NCBI GenBank assembly: GCA_014803435.1
Contig: JACYFD010000007.1
Location: 62,001 to 126,000, forward strand
Direction: 5' to 3'
Source of the DNA: Cellulosimicrobium terreum
Lineage (GTDB): Bacteria; Actinomycetota; Actinomycetes; Actinomycetales; Cellulomonadaceae
DNA length: 64,000 bases
Positions 45,139-54,843 of this stretch are shown piece after piece. Both the position numbers and the translations under genes were made by a program. Under the pieces are notes generated by a model. That model had not been told where the DNA came from. It saw only the letters and a list, made by a program, of their open reading frames with translations, and did not search any database. Every line of letters starts with the position of its first letter. The stretch's first letter is position 1.

Positions 45139-47351
45139 GACTCGTCCGTCGCCGTCCCCGTGCGCGAGGTGCGCGCCGGACCGCTGGGATGCACGGGGTC
45201 GCGGAGCCCCAGCTCGACGAGCCACGCGACGAGCCGCCGGTGCACGGTCTCCGCCCCGACGAGCATCCGCTCGCCGTCCACGTCGTCGCGCTCGTCGTCA
45301 GGGATCCCGAGGGCGGCGGGGTGCACGAGGAGCGCCTCGTTCTGCGCACCGCCGAGACCACCGTGCGACCCGACGAGCCCCTCGAACGCATGCACCATGC
45401 CGACCTCGTCCACGGTCGAGACGAGCACGAGGTCGCCCGCGTCCTCGAGGCGCGCGACCCGCAGCAGGTCCGCCGCGGCGCGCGAGCCGTACGGGGCGAG
45501 CGGGTCGTCGCCGGTCACGTCCCCGGTCACCAGGTCGTGCCTGCCGGCACGACCGTGCGCCAGCACGGTCCCGCCGCGCTCGGGGTCCCCCTCGTGCGTG
45601 AGGACGACGCCGACCGCCGGGTTCGCCAGCAGCCCGGGCACGAGCGCGGGCCAGACGTGGCGGACCCGGGCGCCGTCGACCCGGTCCGGCTCGCGACAGA
45701 ACCACACCATGCCGAGGTTGCCGGACCCCACCACCGCGACCTCCGGAAGCTCGGGGGCCTCGACCGGGGTGCCACCGTGCCGCGCCGGCCCGGTGTGCCG
45801 GGAGCGCTCCGAGCGGTCGGGGCCGAGCATCATCCGCCCCGGGCCGTCGCTCGGGTCTCCCTCGTGCCGCAGCGCGTGCAGGGCGGTGTTCGCCGGACCC
45901 CACTCCTCGCTGTCCGGGGCCGTGGCACGTCGCCGCCCCCGGCCGTCGGCGGACGGAGTGGCCATGAGCCGTCGCACCTCGTCGAGGAACGACCGGCCGA
46001 CGACCTGCTCGAACGTCGCGCCGAGCGACTGCCCGTGGTCGGACAGCACGACGATCTCGTAGCGCCGGGGCGCGGCGTCGGCGACCTGCTCCCACAGGCC
46101 GAGGACACGGTCCAGACCTTCGAGCGCGCGCAGGGACTCGGGGCGCAACGGACCGGCGTGGTGCGCGATCTCGTCGTGGTCGACGAGGTCGACGCAGACG
46201 ACGGGCGCGCCGTGCAGGAGCTGCTCGGCCACGAGCGTCGTGTTGAGGTCGCGCAGGATCACGTTCGTCACGGCGCGCAGCACCGGGTACCAGCCGAGCC
46301 TCGACACGCGCGGCTCGACCCCACGTACCGACTGCTGCCACCCCTGGTAGAGCTCCTTGCACAGCTCGCCGACCGCCACGGCGACGGCGCGCACCAGGAC
46401 GAACGGGCTCGCGAAGAAGTGCACGAACAGCTGTCCGGGCCCGATGCCGGAGCTCGCCCGGCTCATGACCAGGAGGGAGGTCGCGGCGTCGCCGGAGAAC
46501 ATCGTGGACACCGCGACGCCCTCGCCCGCGAGCAGTCCCCGCCCGTCGCTCGCGCGTGCCTCGACCGCTGCGGCGTCCACCGGCCTGTTGGTCACGACCA
46601 GGCGGCCCTCGGCGCGCGACCACCAGCGGAATGCCGGCACGAGCTCGGTCGACCCGTGCAGGATGCCGATCGTGCTCGCGGGCGTGGTCGCGGGGACCCG
46701 GGCCCACCACGACTCGAGGTGGTGGCTCCCGGACGCGAGCCAGCGCGCGAGGGTGGGCGCCAGCCCGGCCTGCAGCGCGTAGTCGAGCGTGGGTCGCGCC
46801 ACGCCGTCGAGCATCACGACGAGCAGGCCTGGCCGGTCGGTGTCCGCCGGCCCGGCTGCATCCCCGCCCGACGTTCCGGCCGGGCCCGACGACCGGGCCC
46901 GGCCCGACCGACGCCGCGCGCGGCGCAGCAGGGCGCCGAGGGCGTACTCGTTGTCGCTCGCGCCCACGAGCCAGCGCCCGAGCGCCATCACGAGAGCCGC
47001 GATGATCAGCACCACGAGCGCGTCCGTCCACGACTCGCTGTGCACCCCCGGGAGGTAGGTCATCGCGAGCCAGGCGACGAGGAGCTGGGCGCCGAGCCCG
47101 GACAGGAGCGCGCCGACCACACCGGACCGGCGCGCGAGCGCGCGCAGGACGGGGCGCAGGAGGACGTCGCCGAGGGCGACGACGACCGCGACCAGCACCA
47201 CCGACCAGAACGAGCTGACGGTCACGCCCGGCACCACCAGGATCGCGACACCGAGCCCGAGCGCGGTCGTGACGAGGGACCACAGCGCGCCGCGGACGTC
47301 GGACGCCGTCACGCGGGACCGACGGCGTGGAGCGTGGTCGGGCTGCGTCAT
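45135..47351 (-). CDS. Holin-like membrane domain fused to alkaline-phosphatase-superfamily domain (738 aa)
   Basis: The N-terminal about 130 residues contain four hydrophobic segments like the phage-holin-4/YvlD family. A basic linker leads into a large domain of the alkaline phosphatase/nucleotide pyrophosphatase superfamily. Its metal-binding features are VVMLDGVARPTLDY, CVDLVDHDEIAHHAGPLRPES and VVLSDHGQSLGA. The usual catalytic Ser/Thr after the first Asp is not obvious, though T269-type residues in ATTPASTIGIL may serve. It probably acts on a lipid- or envelope-linked phosphodiester. The start is ambiguous: ATG 47351, or ATG 47360 three codons upstream. Confidence 0.8.
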   Translation of the reverse strand: MTQPDHAPRRRSRVTASDVRGALWSLVTTALGLGVAILVVPGVTVSSFWSVVLVAVVVALGDVLLRPVLRALARRSGVVGALLSGLGAQLLVAWLAMTYLPGVHSESWTDALVVLIIAALVMALGRWLVGASDNEYALGALLRRARRRSGRARSSGPAGTSGGDAAGPADTDRPGLLVVMLDGVARPTLDYALQAGLAPTLARWLASGSHHLESWWARVPATTPASTIGILHGSTELVPAFRWWSRAEGRLVVTNRPVDAAAVEARASDGRGLLAGEGVAVSTMFSGDAATSLLVMSRASSGIGPGQLFVHFFASPFVLVRAVAVAVGELCKELYQGWQQSVRGVEPRVSRLGWYPVLRAVTNVILRDLNTTLVAEQLLHGAPVVCVDLVDHDEIAHHAGPLRPESLRALEGLDRVLGLWEQVADAAPRRYEIVVLSDHGQSLGATFEQVVGRSFLDEVRRLMATPSADGRGRRRATAPDSEEWGPANTALHALRHEGDPSDGPGRMMLGPDRSERSRHTGPARHGGTPVEAPELPEVAVVGSGNLGMVWFCREPDRVDGARVRHVWPALVPGLLANPAVGVVLTHEGDPERGGTVLAHGRAGRHDLVTGDVTGDDPLAPYGSRAAADLLRVARLEDAGDLVLVSTVDEVGMVHAFEGLVGSHGGLGGAQNEALLVHPAALGIPDDERDDVDGERMLVGAETVHRRLVAWLVELGLRDPVHPSGPARTSRTGTATDES

Positions 47352-47412
47352 GCCGCCCATGATCCGGGACCGGACCGGTCTGTGCCCGTCGGTGTGCCTG
47401 CCGGTGTGCGCG

Positions 47413-47646
47413 TCAGCGCGCCGGTGGGGCCTGACGGTGCTCGTCGTGCCCCCAGCGCCGGGAATCGGGCACGTCCAGCGCGTCGCACAGCGCGTGCCAG
47501 ACGACGCGCGGCTCGACACCGGACTCGAGCGCCTGCGCTCCGGTCCGGTCGCCGAGCTCGGTCAGCACCTGCTCGCGCACGAAGGCACGTCCGAGGCTGT
47601 CGCCGAACACCTCGTCGACCAGGTCCCAGAACTCGCGGTAGCGCAC
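47413..47646 (-). CDS. DUF3046 family protein (77 aa)
   Basis: Small protein with the family pattern VRYREFWDLVDEVFGDSLGRAFVREQVLTELGDRTGAQALESG, then VVWHALCDALDVPDSRRW. DUF3046 genes usually stand beside recA in actinobacteria. Here two genes lie between them. GTG 47646 is the start chosen because it matches the family N-terminus; an upstream GTG or ATG would add residues not seen elsewhere. Function unknown. Confidence 0.88.
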   Translation of the reverse strand: MRYREFWDLVDEVFGDSLGRAFVREQVLTELGDRTGAQALESGVEPRVVWHALCDALDVPDSRRWGHDEHRQAPPAR

Positions 47647-47767
47647 GCGCCCAGCCTGCCATGCCCGGCGAGCCACAGCGGACGACGCGACACGCGCCGC
47701 ACCCGGGACCGGTGCGGACCCTCACCCTCGCGCGGCGCGTGTGGGTGGGCGTGGTGACAATGAGCGG

Positions 47768-50700
47768 GTGACCGTGGACCCCCTGGAACGCTTCGCCGCG
47801 CCGACGCGCGCGTGGTTCGCCGGGGCGTTCGACGCGCCCACGCCCGCGCAGGCGGGCGCCTGGGACGCCGTGGCGACCGACCGGCACGCGCTGGTCGTGG
47901 CGCCGACAGGGTCGGGGAAGACCCTCGCAGCGTTCCTGTGGTCGCTGGACCGGCTCATGGCGCACCCCTCCCCCGAGCGCGAGCATCGGTGCCGGGTCCT
48001 GTACGTCTCGCCGCTCAAGGCGCTCGCCGCGGACGTCGAGCGCAACCTGCGCTCCCCGCTCGCCGGGATCCGCCAGGCGGCGGTGCGCCTCGGGCAGGAG
48101 GTACCCGACGTCGTCGTCGGGACCCGGACCGGTGACACGCCGGCGAACGAGCGGCGGCGCCTCGCGACGCACCCGCCCGACATCCTCATCACCACGCCGG
48201 AATCCCTGTTCCTCGTCCTCACCTCGGCCGCGCGCGCCGGGCTCGTCGGCGTCGAGACCGTGATCGTGGACGAGATCCACGCCGTGGCCGGGACCAAGCG
48301 TGGCGCGCACCTCGCGGTGTCGCTCGAGCGGCTCGACGCGCTGCTCGAGGCGCACGAACGGCCGCCCGCGCAGCGCGTGGGGCTGTCGGCGACCGTGCGC
48401 CCGGTGGAGGCCGTCGCGGCGTTCCTCGGCGGGCACCGGCCGACGGCAGAGGGTGGCCGGGAGGTCGTGGTCGTGCAGCCCCCGTCGACCAAGCGGATCG
48501 AGGTCGACGTCGTCGTCCCGGTCCCGGACCTGGCAGACCTCTCCGCCCCGGCCCGTACGACCGCGGGCCCACCCCTGCCCGACGTCTCCGGGCCTGTCGC
48601 GTCCGGCGGGCTCCCGGGGCTCGTCCCGCTCCCGCCCGGCGAGCGGGACCTGTCCGGACCCGCGACGTCAGCACCGACGACGAACGGGGACCCCCGCGCG
48701 CCTCGGCCCTCGGTGTGGCCGCACGTCGAGGAGCGCGTCGTCGACCTGGTCGCCGCGCACCGCTCCACGCTCGTCTTCACCAACTCGCGGCGCGGCGCCG
48801 AGCGCCTCACCGCGCGCATGAACGAGCTGTGGGCCGAGCGGCAGGGCGAGGACGTGCTCGACCCGGGGGCGGTGACGGCCGCACAGGTCCAGGCGCAGTC
48901 GGGTGCGAGCTCCGGGATCGAGCCGGTGATCGCCCGCGCGCACCACGGGTCGATGAGCCGCACCGAGCGCACCCGCACGGAGACCGAGCTCAAGGACGGC
49001 CGGCTGCCGGCGGTCGTCGCGACGTCGAGCCTCGAGCTCGGCATCGACATGGGCGCCGTCGACCTCGTGGTGCAGGTGGGGGCACCTCCGTCCGTGGCCT
49101 CGGGGCTGCAGCGCATCGGTCGCGCCGGTCACCAGGTCGGTGCGGTCTCGCACGGCGTCGTGTTCCCCACGCACCGCGGCGACCTCGTCCCGGCCGCCGT
49201 CGTGGCGGACCGCATGCGCACGGGTGGCATCGAGGAGCTGCACGTCCTCGCCAACCCTCTCGACGTCCTCGCCCAGCAGGTCGTGGCGATGGTCGCCGTC
49301 GACACCTGGAACCTCGACGAGCTCGCCGCCCTCGTGCGACGCAGCGCGCCCTACGCCCGGCTCGGAGACGCGTCGCTGCACGCCGTGCTGGACATGCTCG
49401 CCGGCCGGTACCCGAGCGAGGACTTCGGCGAGCTCCGCGCGCGCATCGTGTGGGACCGGGCGTCCGGCGCGCTCACCGGCAGGCCCGGCGCGCTGCGCCT
49501 CGCCGCGACCAGCGGCGGGACCATCCCCGACCGCGGCCTGTACGGCGTCTTCCTCGCCACGGGGTCCACCTCCGGGTCCGCGGCCGGGAGCGGCGGTGCG
49601 GACGGGGCGTCACCGGCGCGCGAGCGCGCCCCGCGCGGGGGCAAGCGGGTGGGCGAGCTCGACGAGGAGATGGTCTACGAGTCGCGGGTCGGCGACACGT
49701 TCACGCTCGGGTCGAGCACATGGCGCATCGAGGACATCACGCCTGACCAGGTGCTCGTGACACCGGCGCCCGGGATCCCGGGGCGACTGCCGTTCTGGAA
49801 GGGCGACTCGCCGGGCCGACCGGCGGAGCTCGGGCGCGCGCTCGGGGCGTGGGTCCGCGAGACCGACACGCTCGTCGCGACGGACCCCGACGCCGCGCGC
49901 GAACGTCTCGCCGGCGCGGGCCTCGACGCGTGGGCGAGCGACAACCTCGTCGCCTACCTCGACGAGCAGCGCGCCGCCACGGGTCGCGTGCCGGACGACC
50001 GGACGGTGGTGGTCGAGAGGTTCCGGGACGAGCTCGGCGACTGGCGCGTCGTCGTGCACTCGCCGTTCGGGGCGAAGGTCCACGCACCGTGGGCCCTCGT
50101 GCTGGCGGCGCGACTGCGCGAGCGCTACGGAGTGGACGCGGCGGCGATGCACGCGGACGACGGGATCGTGCTGCGGCTGCCGGACACGGGCGACTCCTGG
50201 TTCGATGCGGATCCCGGGGGCACCGGGAGCACCGACGGCGCCCAGGCACCGGTGCCCGCCGAGGACCTCCTCCTCGACCCCGACGACGTGCTCGACGCCG
50301 TGCGGTCCGAGCTCGGCGGGTCGGTCATGTTCGCGTCCCGGTTCCGGGAGGCGGCCGCCCGGGCCCTGCTGCTCCCCCGCCGCCGGCCCGACCGCCGCCA
50401 ACCGCTGTGGCAGCAGCGGCAGCGCTCGGCCCAGCTCCTGTCGGTCGCAGCCCAGTATCCCGAGTTCCCGATCGTCCTGGAGGCGGCGCGCGAGTGCCTG
50501 CAGGACGACTTCGACGTGGCGTCGCTCGTCGAGGTCATGCGCGACCTCGAGCACGGGCGGGTGCGCCTCGTCGAGGTCACGACACCGACCCCGTCGCCGT
50601 TCGCCCAGTCGCTCCTGTTCGGGTACACGGCCCAGTTCCTGTACGACGGCGACGCGCCGCTCGCGGAGCGCCGGGCGGCGGCGCTCTCGCTGGACCCCAC

Positions 50701-52723
50701 GCTCCTCGCCGAGCTGCTGGGCGGCGACGGTGCGAGCGCGCAGCTCGCGGACCTGCTGGACCCCGCGGCGATCGAACGCACGGAGGCCGAGCTCGCAGCG
50801 CTCGCTCCCGAGCGGCGCGCCCGGCACGCGGAGGACCTGTGGGACCTCCTGCGCCGGCTCGGCCCGTTGACCAAGAGCGAGCTCGCGGCGAGGACCCGGG
50901 AGGAGGTCCGGGACGGGGTGGGCGGCTGGTTGGCCGAGCTCGAGTCGTCGCGCCGGGTGATCGCCGTCCGACTCGCGGGCGTGCCCGACGAGCGCGCCCG
51001 GCAGTGGGCTGTCGTGGAGGACGCAGGTCGGCTGCGCGACGCGCTCGGCGTCGCGCTGCCCGTCGGCATCCCCGAGGTGTTCACCGAGCCCGTCCCGGAC
51101 CCGCTCGGAGACCTCGTGCGTCGCCATGCGCGCACGCACGGGCCGTTCGCGGCGCACGCCCTGGCCGCGCGGCTCGGGCTGGGCGTCGCGGTGGTGCTCC
51201 ACGCGCTGGAGCGGCTGGAGGGCGCCCGGCTCGTGGTGCGCGGGCGGCTGCGCCCGGAGTCGCTGGGCGGGACCGGCGACGACTGGTGCGACGCCGAGGT
51301 GCTGCGTGTGCTGCGGCGGCGTTCGCTCGCGGCCCTGCGCGCCGAAGTCGAACCCGTCCCGAGCGAGACGCTGGGCGTGTTCCTCCCTCGCTGGCAGGGC
51401 CTCGGCAGGCTGCGCGGTTCCGACGGGGTGCTCCGCGTCGTCGAGCAGCTCTCCGGGGCGGCGGTCCCGGCGTCGGCGCTCGAGACCCTCGTCCTGCCCG
51501 CGCGCGTCGCGGACTACACGCCCGGGATGCTGGACGAGCTGACGACGGCGGGCGAGGTCGTGTGGTGCGGCCACGCCACGCTCCCGGGCTCCGGCGGCGG
51601 CGACGGTCTCGTCAGCCTGCACCTCGCCGAGTGGGCACCGCTCACGTTGCCGGACGAGCAGCCCGTGCCGGACGGCGTGCTGCCGCAGGCGCTCCTCGAC
51701 CTCCTGCGCGGGTCCGGCGGGTACTTCCTGCCGGTGCTGGCCGAGCGCGCGGGCTCCGACGTGGGACCGGCCCTCGACGCGCTGTGGGACCTCGTCTGGT
51801 CGGGGCACGTGTCGAACGACGGTCTCGGTGCCCTGCGGTCCCGGCTCGGCGCGGCCGGAGGGGCGCACCGGGCGCCGCGCGCTCCTGCGCGCGCGCGTCC
51901 GATGGCGCGATCCCGGTTCGCGGGGCTGCGACCGCCCGAGGGGGCTCGTGGCGGGTCGGCCACGGCGGCGCTGCAGACGACGGTTCGCGGCGGCGGTGGG
52001 CGCTGGTCCGCGCTGCCCGATCGCGAGCAGGACCCGACACGCCGCGCGCACGCGCTCGCGCGGGTCCTGCTCGACCGGCACGGCGTGCTCACGCGCGCGG
52101 TCGCGCCCGCCGAGGGGGTCGCCGGCTCGTTCAGGAACGTGTACCGCGTGCTCACCGAGCTCGAGGCGACCGGTGCGGCGCGCCGGGGCTACTTCGTCGA
52201 GCACCTCGGTGGCTCGCAGTTCGCGCTGCCCGGTGCCGTCGACCAGCTGCGCACAGACGGCCTGGACCGTGACCGTGCGGTCGAGTCCGGGACGGGGACC
52301 ACCGGCGGCGGTACCCGGCCCGGCACCCTGCTGCTCGCCGCGACCGACCCCGCGAACCCCTACGGTGCGGCGCTCGCGTGGCCCGTGCGGCCCGGCACGG
52401 GCGACGAGGGCTCGCGCGGGCACCGGCCCGGGCGCAAGGCCGGAGCAGTCGTCGTGCTGAGCGAGGGCGACCTCGCGCTGTACGTCGAGCGGGGCGGGCG
52501 GTCCGTCCTGTCGTTCGTCGAGGGTGCGCGCCTCGACGAGGCGTGCGCGGAGCTCGTCCGCGCGGTACGTGCCGGCCGTCTCGGCAAGGTCGTCGTCCAA
52601 CGCATCGACGGCGTCGAGGCGCTCGCCGGGGCAGGGACCGCGCGCACGTCGGCGGACGACGTCGCGCGCTCGCTCCTCGACGCCGGGTTCCGAGCGACTC
52701 CGCGCGGCCTGCGTGCGGCATGA
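47768..52723 (+). CDS. lhr: Lhr-type ATP-dependent DNA helicase (1651 aa)
   Basis: Very large SF2 helicase of the Lhr group, which in mycobacteria translocates 3'-to-5' on DNA and unwinds RNA:DNA hybrids. The Walker A is APTGSGKT (45-52), the DExH box is DEIH (168-171), and SATV and QRIGRAGHQ are motifs III and VI. About 1,200 residues of C-terminal Lhr domains follow. An acidic, Gly/Pro-rich spacer (about 240-310) interrupts the core. The GTG start at 47768 fits the family N-terminus; a GTG at 47741 adds nine residues. Nei follows after 86 bp. Confidence 0.96.
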   Translation: MTVDPLERFAAPTRAWFAGAFDAPTPAQAGAWDAVATDRHALVVAPTGSGKTLAAFLWSLDRLMAHPSPEREHRCRVLYVSPLKALAADVERNLRSPLAGIRQAAVRLGQEVPDVVVGTRTGDTPANERRRLATHPPDILITTPESLFLVLTSAARAGLVGVETVIVDEIHAVAGTKRGAHLAVSLERLDALLEAHERPPAQRVGLSATVRPVEAVAAFLGGHRPTAEGGREVVVVQPPSTKRIEVDVVVPVPDLADLSAPARTTAGPPLPDVSGPVASGGLPGLVPLPPGERDLSGPATSAPTTNGDPRAPRPSVWPHVEERVVDLVAAHRSTLVFTNSRRGAERLTARMNELWAERQGEDVLDPGAVTAAQVQAQSGASSGIEPVIARAHHGSMSRTERTRTETELKDGRLPAVVATSSLELGIDMGAVDLVVQVGAPPSVASGLQRIGRAGHQVGAVSHGVVFPTHRGDLVPAAVVADRMRTGGIEELHVLANPLDVLAQQVVAMVAVDTWNLDELAALVRRSAPYARLGDASLHAVLDMLAGRYPSEDFGELRARIVWDRASGALTGRPGALRLAATSGGTIPDRGLYGVFLATGSTSGSAAGSGGADGASPARERAPRGGKRVGELDEEMVYESRVGDTFTLGSSTWRIEDITPDQVLVTPAPGIPGRLPFWKGDSPGRPAELGRALGAWVRETDTLVATDPDAARERLAGAGLDAWASDNLVAYLDEQRAATGRVPDDRTVVVERFRDELGDWRVVVHSPFGAKVHAPWALVLAARLRERYGVDAAAMHADDGIVLRLPDTGDSWFDADPGGTGSTDGAQAPVPAEDLLLDPDDVLDAVRSELGGSVMFASRFREAAARALLLPRRRPDRRQPLWQQRQRSAQLLSVAAQYPEFPIVLEAARECLQDDFDVASLVEVMRDLEHGRVRLVEVTTPTPSPFAQSLLFGYTAQFLYDGDAPLAERRAAALSLDPTLLAELLGGDGASAQLADLLDPAAIERTEAELAALAPERRARHAEDLWDLLRRLGPLTKSELAARTREEVRDGVGGWLAELESSRRVIAVRLAGVPDERARQWAVVEDAGRLRDALGVALPVGIPEVFTEPVPDPLGDLVRRHARTHGPFAAHALAARLGLGVAVVLHALERLEGARLVVRGRLRPESLGGTGDDWCDAEVLRVLRRRSLAALRAEVEPVPSETLGVFLPRWQGLGRLRGSDGVLRVVEQLSGAAVPASALETLVLPARVADYTPGMLDELTTAGEVVWCGHATLPGSGGGDGLVSLHLAEWAPLTLPDEQPVPDGVLPQALLDLLRGSGGYFLPVLAERAGSDVGPALDALWDLVWSGHVSNDGLGALRSRLGAAGGAHRAPRAPARARPMARSRFAGLRPPEGARGGSATAALQTTVRGGGGRWSALPDREQDPTRRAHALARVLLDRHGVLTRAVAPAEGVAGSFRNVYRVLTELEATGAARRGYFVEHLGGSQFALPGAVDQLRTDGLDRDRAVESGTGTTGGGTRPGTLLLAATDPANPYGAALAWPVRPGTGDEGSRGHRPGRKAGAVVVLSEGDLALYVERGGRSVLSFVEGARLDEACAELVRAVRAGRLGKVVVQRIDGVEALAGAGTARTSADDVARSLLDAGFRATPRGLRAA

Positions 52724-52809
52724 GGGGCGCGCGGGTGCCATGAGCGCCGTCCAGGATCTGCGCGGCGTGCCGCGAGGACGGGCACGGGCGGTCGGGAGGA
52801 GGTGGCGGG

Positions 52810-53658
52810 TTGCCCGAGGGTGACGTCGTGCGGATCACCGCAGCGCGCCTGGACGAGGCGTTGGCCGGCCGTGAGCTCGTCCGCTCGGAGCTGCGCTGGC
52901 CGACGGCTGCCGAGACGGACCTCGTCGGGCGGACGGTCCTCGAGAACGCGCCCTACGGGAAGCACCTGTTCACCCGGTTCGACGACGGCTGGTCCCTGCA
53001 CACGCACCTGCGCATGGAGGGCGAGTGGCACGTCGCCCGGACCGGTACGCGCTCGGCCCGCGGCTCGGGGTCGACGGTCCGGGTCGTGCTGGCGAACGCC
53101 TGGTGGACCGCGATCGGGGTCCGCATCGGGATGCTCCACGTGCTGCGGACGAAGGACGAGCACCGCGTCGTCGGGCGCCTCGGTCCGGACGTGCTCGCGG
53201 ACGACTTCCTGGCGGTGGGTCTCCCGGTGGCCGTCGACCGGCTGCGCGCCGACGACGTCGCGGGCGGTCTCGGGCCGCGACACCGGGCCGAGCGGGTGGC
53301 GACCGGAGTTCCCGTGGCCGAGGCTCTCCTCGACCAGGGGACCGTCGCGGGGCTGGGCACGATCTGGATGGCGGAGTCCCTGCACGCGCAGCGCGCGTGG
53401 CCGTGGACGCCGGTGCGCGACGTCGTCGACCTGCCCGCGGTGCTGCGTTCGGCCAACGAGCTCATGGCGCGCACGGTGCGCAGCGGGTTCGACCCCCGCG
53501 ACGGGTACGTGCGTCGCGTGCACGGACGAGCAGGACGGGCGTGCCACTCGTGTGGCACGCCCGTCCGTGTCGGCTCGGTGAACGACCCCCCGTTCGACCG
53601 TCCGGTGTTCTACTGTCCGTCCTGCCAACGCCCCGCACCGTCACGGGCCGACGGCTGA
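52810..53658 (+). CDS. nei: Fpg/Nei-family DNA glycosylase (282 aa)
   Basis: Bifunctional DNA glycosylase/AP lyase for oxidised bases. Catalytic Pro2-Glu3 follow the start (PEGDVVRITAARLDEALAG). The H2TH region is GPRHRAERVATGVPVAEALLDQGTVAGLGTIWMAESL and the zinc finger CHSCG ... FYCPSCQ is intact. The start is TTG 52810, with GGAGG upstream, which places Pro second as required. The zinc finger is coded within a 15-bp perfect hairpin. Endonuclease VIII (Nei) is favoured over Fpg by the N-terminus, but specificity is not certain. Lhr and Nei being adjacent fits a DNA-repair locus. Confidence 0.93.
   Translation: MPEGDVVRITAARLDEALAGRELVRSELRWPTAAETDLVGRTVLENAPYGKHLFTRFDDGWSLHTHLRMEGEWHVARTGTRSARGSGSTVRVVLANAWWTAIGVRIGMLHVLRTKDEHRVVGRLGPDVLADDFLAVGLPVAVDRLRADDVAGGLGPRHRAERVATGVPVAEALLDQGTVAGLGTIWMAESLHAQRAWPWTPVRDVVDLPAVLRSANELMARTVRSGFDPRDGYVRRVHGRAGRACHSCGTPVRVGSVNDPPFDRPVFYCPSCQRPAPSRADG
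53533..53566. repeat. 15-bp perfect hairpin inside the nei zinc-finger region
   Basis: GGACGGGCGTGCCAC at 53533-53547 and its exact complement at 53552-53566 enclose a 4-nt loop (TCGT). A further CACGGAC/GTCCGTG pair flanks it. It lies in the sequence that encodes ACHSCG. Confidence 0.85.
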
Positions 53659-53667
53659 CGGCCCGTG
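53642..53667. terminator. Terminator between nei and clgR
   Basis: CACGGGCCG at 53642-53650 and CGGCCCGTG at 53659-53667 form a 9-bp stem with an 8-nt loop that includes the nei stop codon. It lies between two convergent genes and probably serves both. Confidence 0.8.
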
Positions 53668-53668
53668 C

Positions 53669-54010
53669 TCAGCCGACCGGCTGCAGGTCCTCGCGCCGGC
53701 TCGTGCCGCCGTCTGCCTGCCGTCCGTACATCGCCGCCGCGAAGTCCGCGGGGATCGTGTCCGGGATGAGCAGGCCCTCGGCGACGGCCACCCGGTCGCT
53801 CACCTCACGCAGCACCAGCGACATCGGGACGTCGAGCGCCTCGCAGATGGACCCGAGCAGCTCCGACGACGCTTCCTTCTGCCCGCGCTCCACCTCGCTG
53901 AGGTAGCCCAACGAGACGCGCGCGGCGGAGGACACCTCTCGCAGGGTGCGGCCCTGGCGCTGGCGAGCATCTCGCAGCACGTCCCCGATCTCTCGTCGAA
54001 GAACAATCAT
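53669..54010 (-). CDS. clgR: HTH transcriptional regulator ClgR (113 aa)
   Basis: XRE-type DNA-binding protein that in actinobacteria activates clp protease and repair genes under stress. The helix-turn-helix [39 protein letters not shown] is the family core (about 21-59), and the N-terminus [20 protein letters not shown] is highly conserved. A C-terminal tail of about 30 residues is variable. It follows cinA on the strand after 266 bp without a gene (54011-54276), where its own promoter must lie. ClgR is usually a Clp substrate, and its C-terminal residues here are not the usual Ala-Ala. Confidence 0.94.
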   Translation of the reverse strand: MIVLRREIGDVLRDARQRQGRTLREVSSAARVSLGYLSEVERGQKEASSELLGSICEALDVPMSLVLREVSDRVAVAEGLLIPDTIPADFAAAMYGRQADGGTSRREDLQPVG

Positions 54011-54276
54011 CTGGCGACCCCCTTCCGTGTCCTTGGCACCCGGGGCAGCCGGTGCGGCTGGATCCGGGGTGCCTCTCCCGTTCGTACTCCTGGTCGTGCT
54101 CCGTACCCCACGTACCGGGGTCGTCCTACCGTACCCCGGACGCGCTCCACCGACGTCCCCGGTCCGGGCCGTCGAGCGCCCACGGGGCACGGAGTCCGAC
54201 CGGCGCAGCGGCCTGTTCGCGATCACGTCCGGTCCAACGCGCCGCCCGTCGACCTTGTTCCCGGCGCGCAGGGTCT

Positions 54277-54843
54277 TCACCCATGCTCCTCATCCGCGCC
54301 CCTCGGCGTCGTCCGGCCGTCTGTCGTGCCGCGGGACACCACCTCGAGGGTCAGTGCGAGCGCGTGCTCGACGGCCGAGACACGCACCTGGGACCGCGAC
54401 CCGGTCAGCCGGAGCTCGACCACCCGGCGAGCGCCCGGCGCGTCGACCGCGACGTACACGACGCCCGGCGCTCGTCCGCCCTGCGGGTCCGGGCCGGCCA
54501 CGCCGGTCGTGGACACGCCGACGTCGGCACCGAGGTCACGGCGCACCCCACCTGCCATCGCGAGCGCGACGTCCGGGTCCACCGGACCACGACGCTCGAG
54601 CAGGTCCGGGTCGACCCCGAGGAGCGACGCCTTGAGGTCGGTCGCGTAGGCGACGACCCCTCCGCGCAGGACCCGCGACGCGCCCGGGACCTCGACGAGC
54701 GTCGAGGCCAGGAGCCCACCCGTCAAGGACTCCGCGACGGCGAGGGTCCAGCCGCGCTCGCCCAGGCGATCGAGCAGTGGCTTCGCCGACGGGGCAGAGC
54801 CCGCTGGATCGACGCCCGCCGGGACGGCGTCGGGCACGCTCAC
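54277..54843 (-). CDS. cinA: CinA-family nicotinamide-nucleotide amidohydrolase (188 aa)
   Basis: Single CinA C-terminal (PncC-like) domain that deamidates NMN to nicotinate mononucleotide. The motif [32 protein letters not shown] (37-68) and [16 protein letters not shown] are conserved. The N-terminal MoCF-like domain of full CinA is absent, which is normal in many actinobacteria. GTG 54843 overlaps the pgsA stop. The C-terminal 20 residues are basic and variable. Confidence 0.93.
   Translation of the reverse strand: MSVPDAVPAGVDPAGSAPSAKPLLDRLGERGWTLAVAESLTGGLLASTLVEVPGASRVLRGGVVAYATDLKASLLGVDPDLLERRGPVDPDVALAMAGGVRRDLGADVGVSTTGVAGPDPQGGRAPGVVYVAVDAPGARRVVELRLTGSRSQVRVSAVEHALALTLEVVSRGTTDGRTTPRGADEEHG

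Noticed and set aside
52740-52823. Small ATG frame between lhr and nei
   Set aside because: Short, out of frame with nei, overlaps its start and has no recognised domain; the nei TTG with GGAGG is better.
54090-54140. Repeated CGTACC/GTACCCC motifs in the clgR upstream region
   Set aside because: Copies are short and irregular in a region of biased composition; no match to a known ClgR site could be defended.
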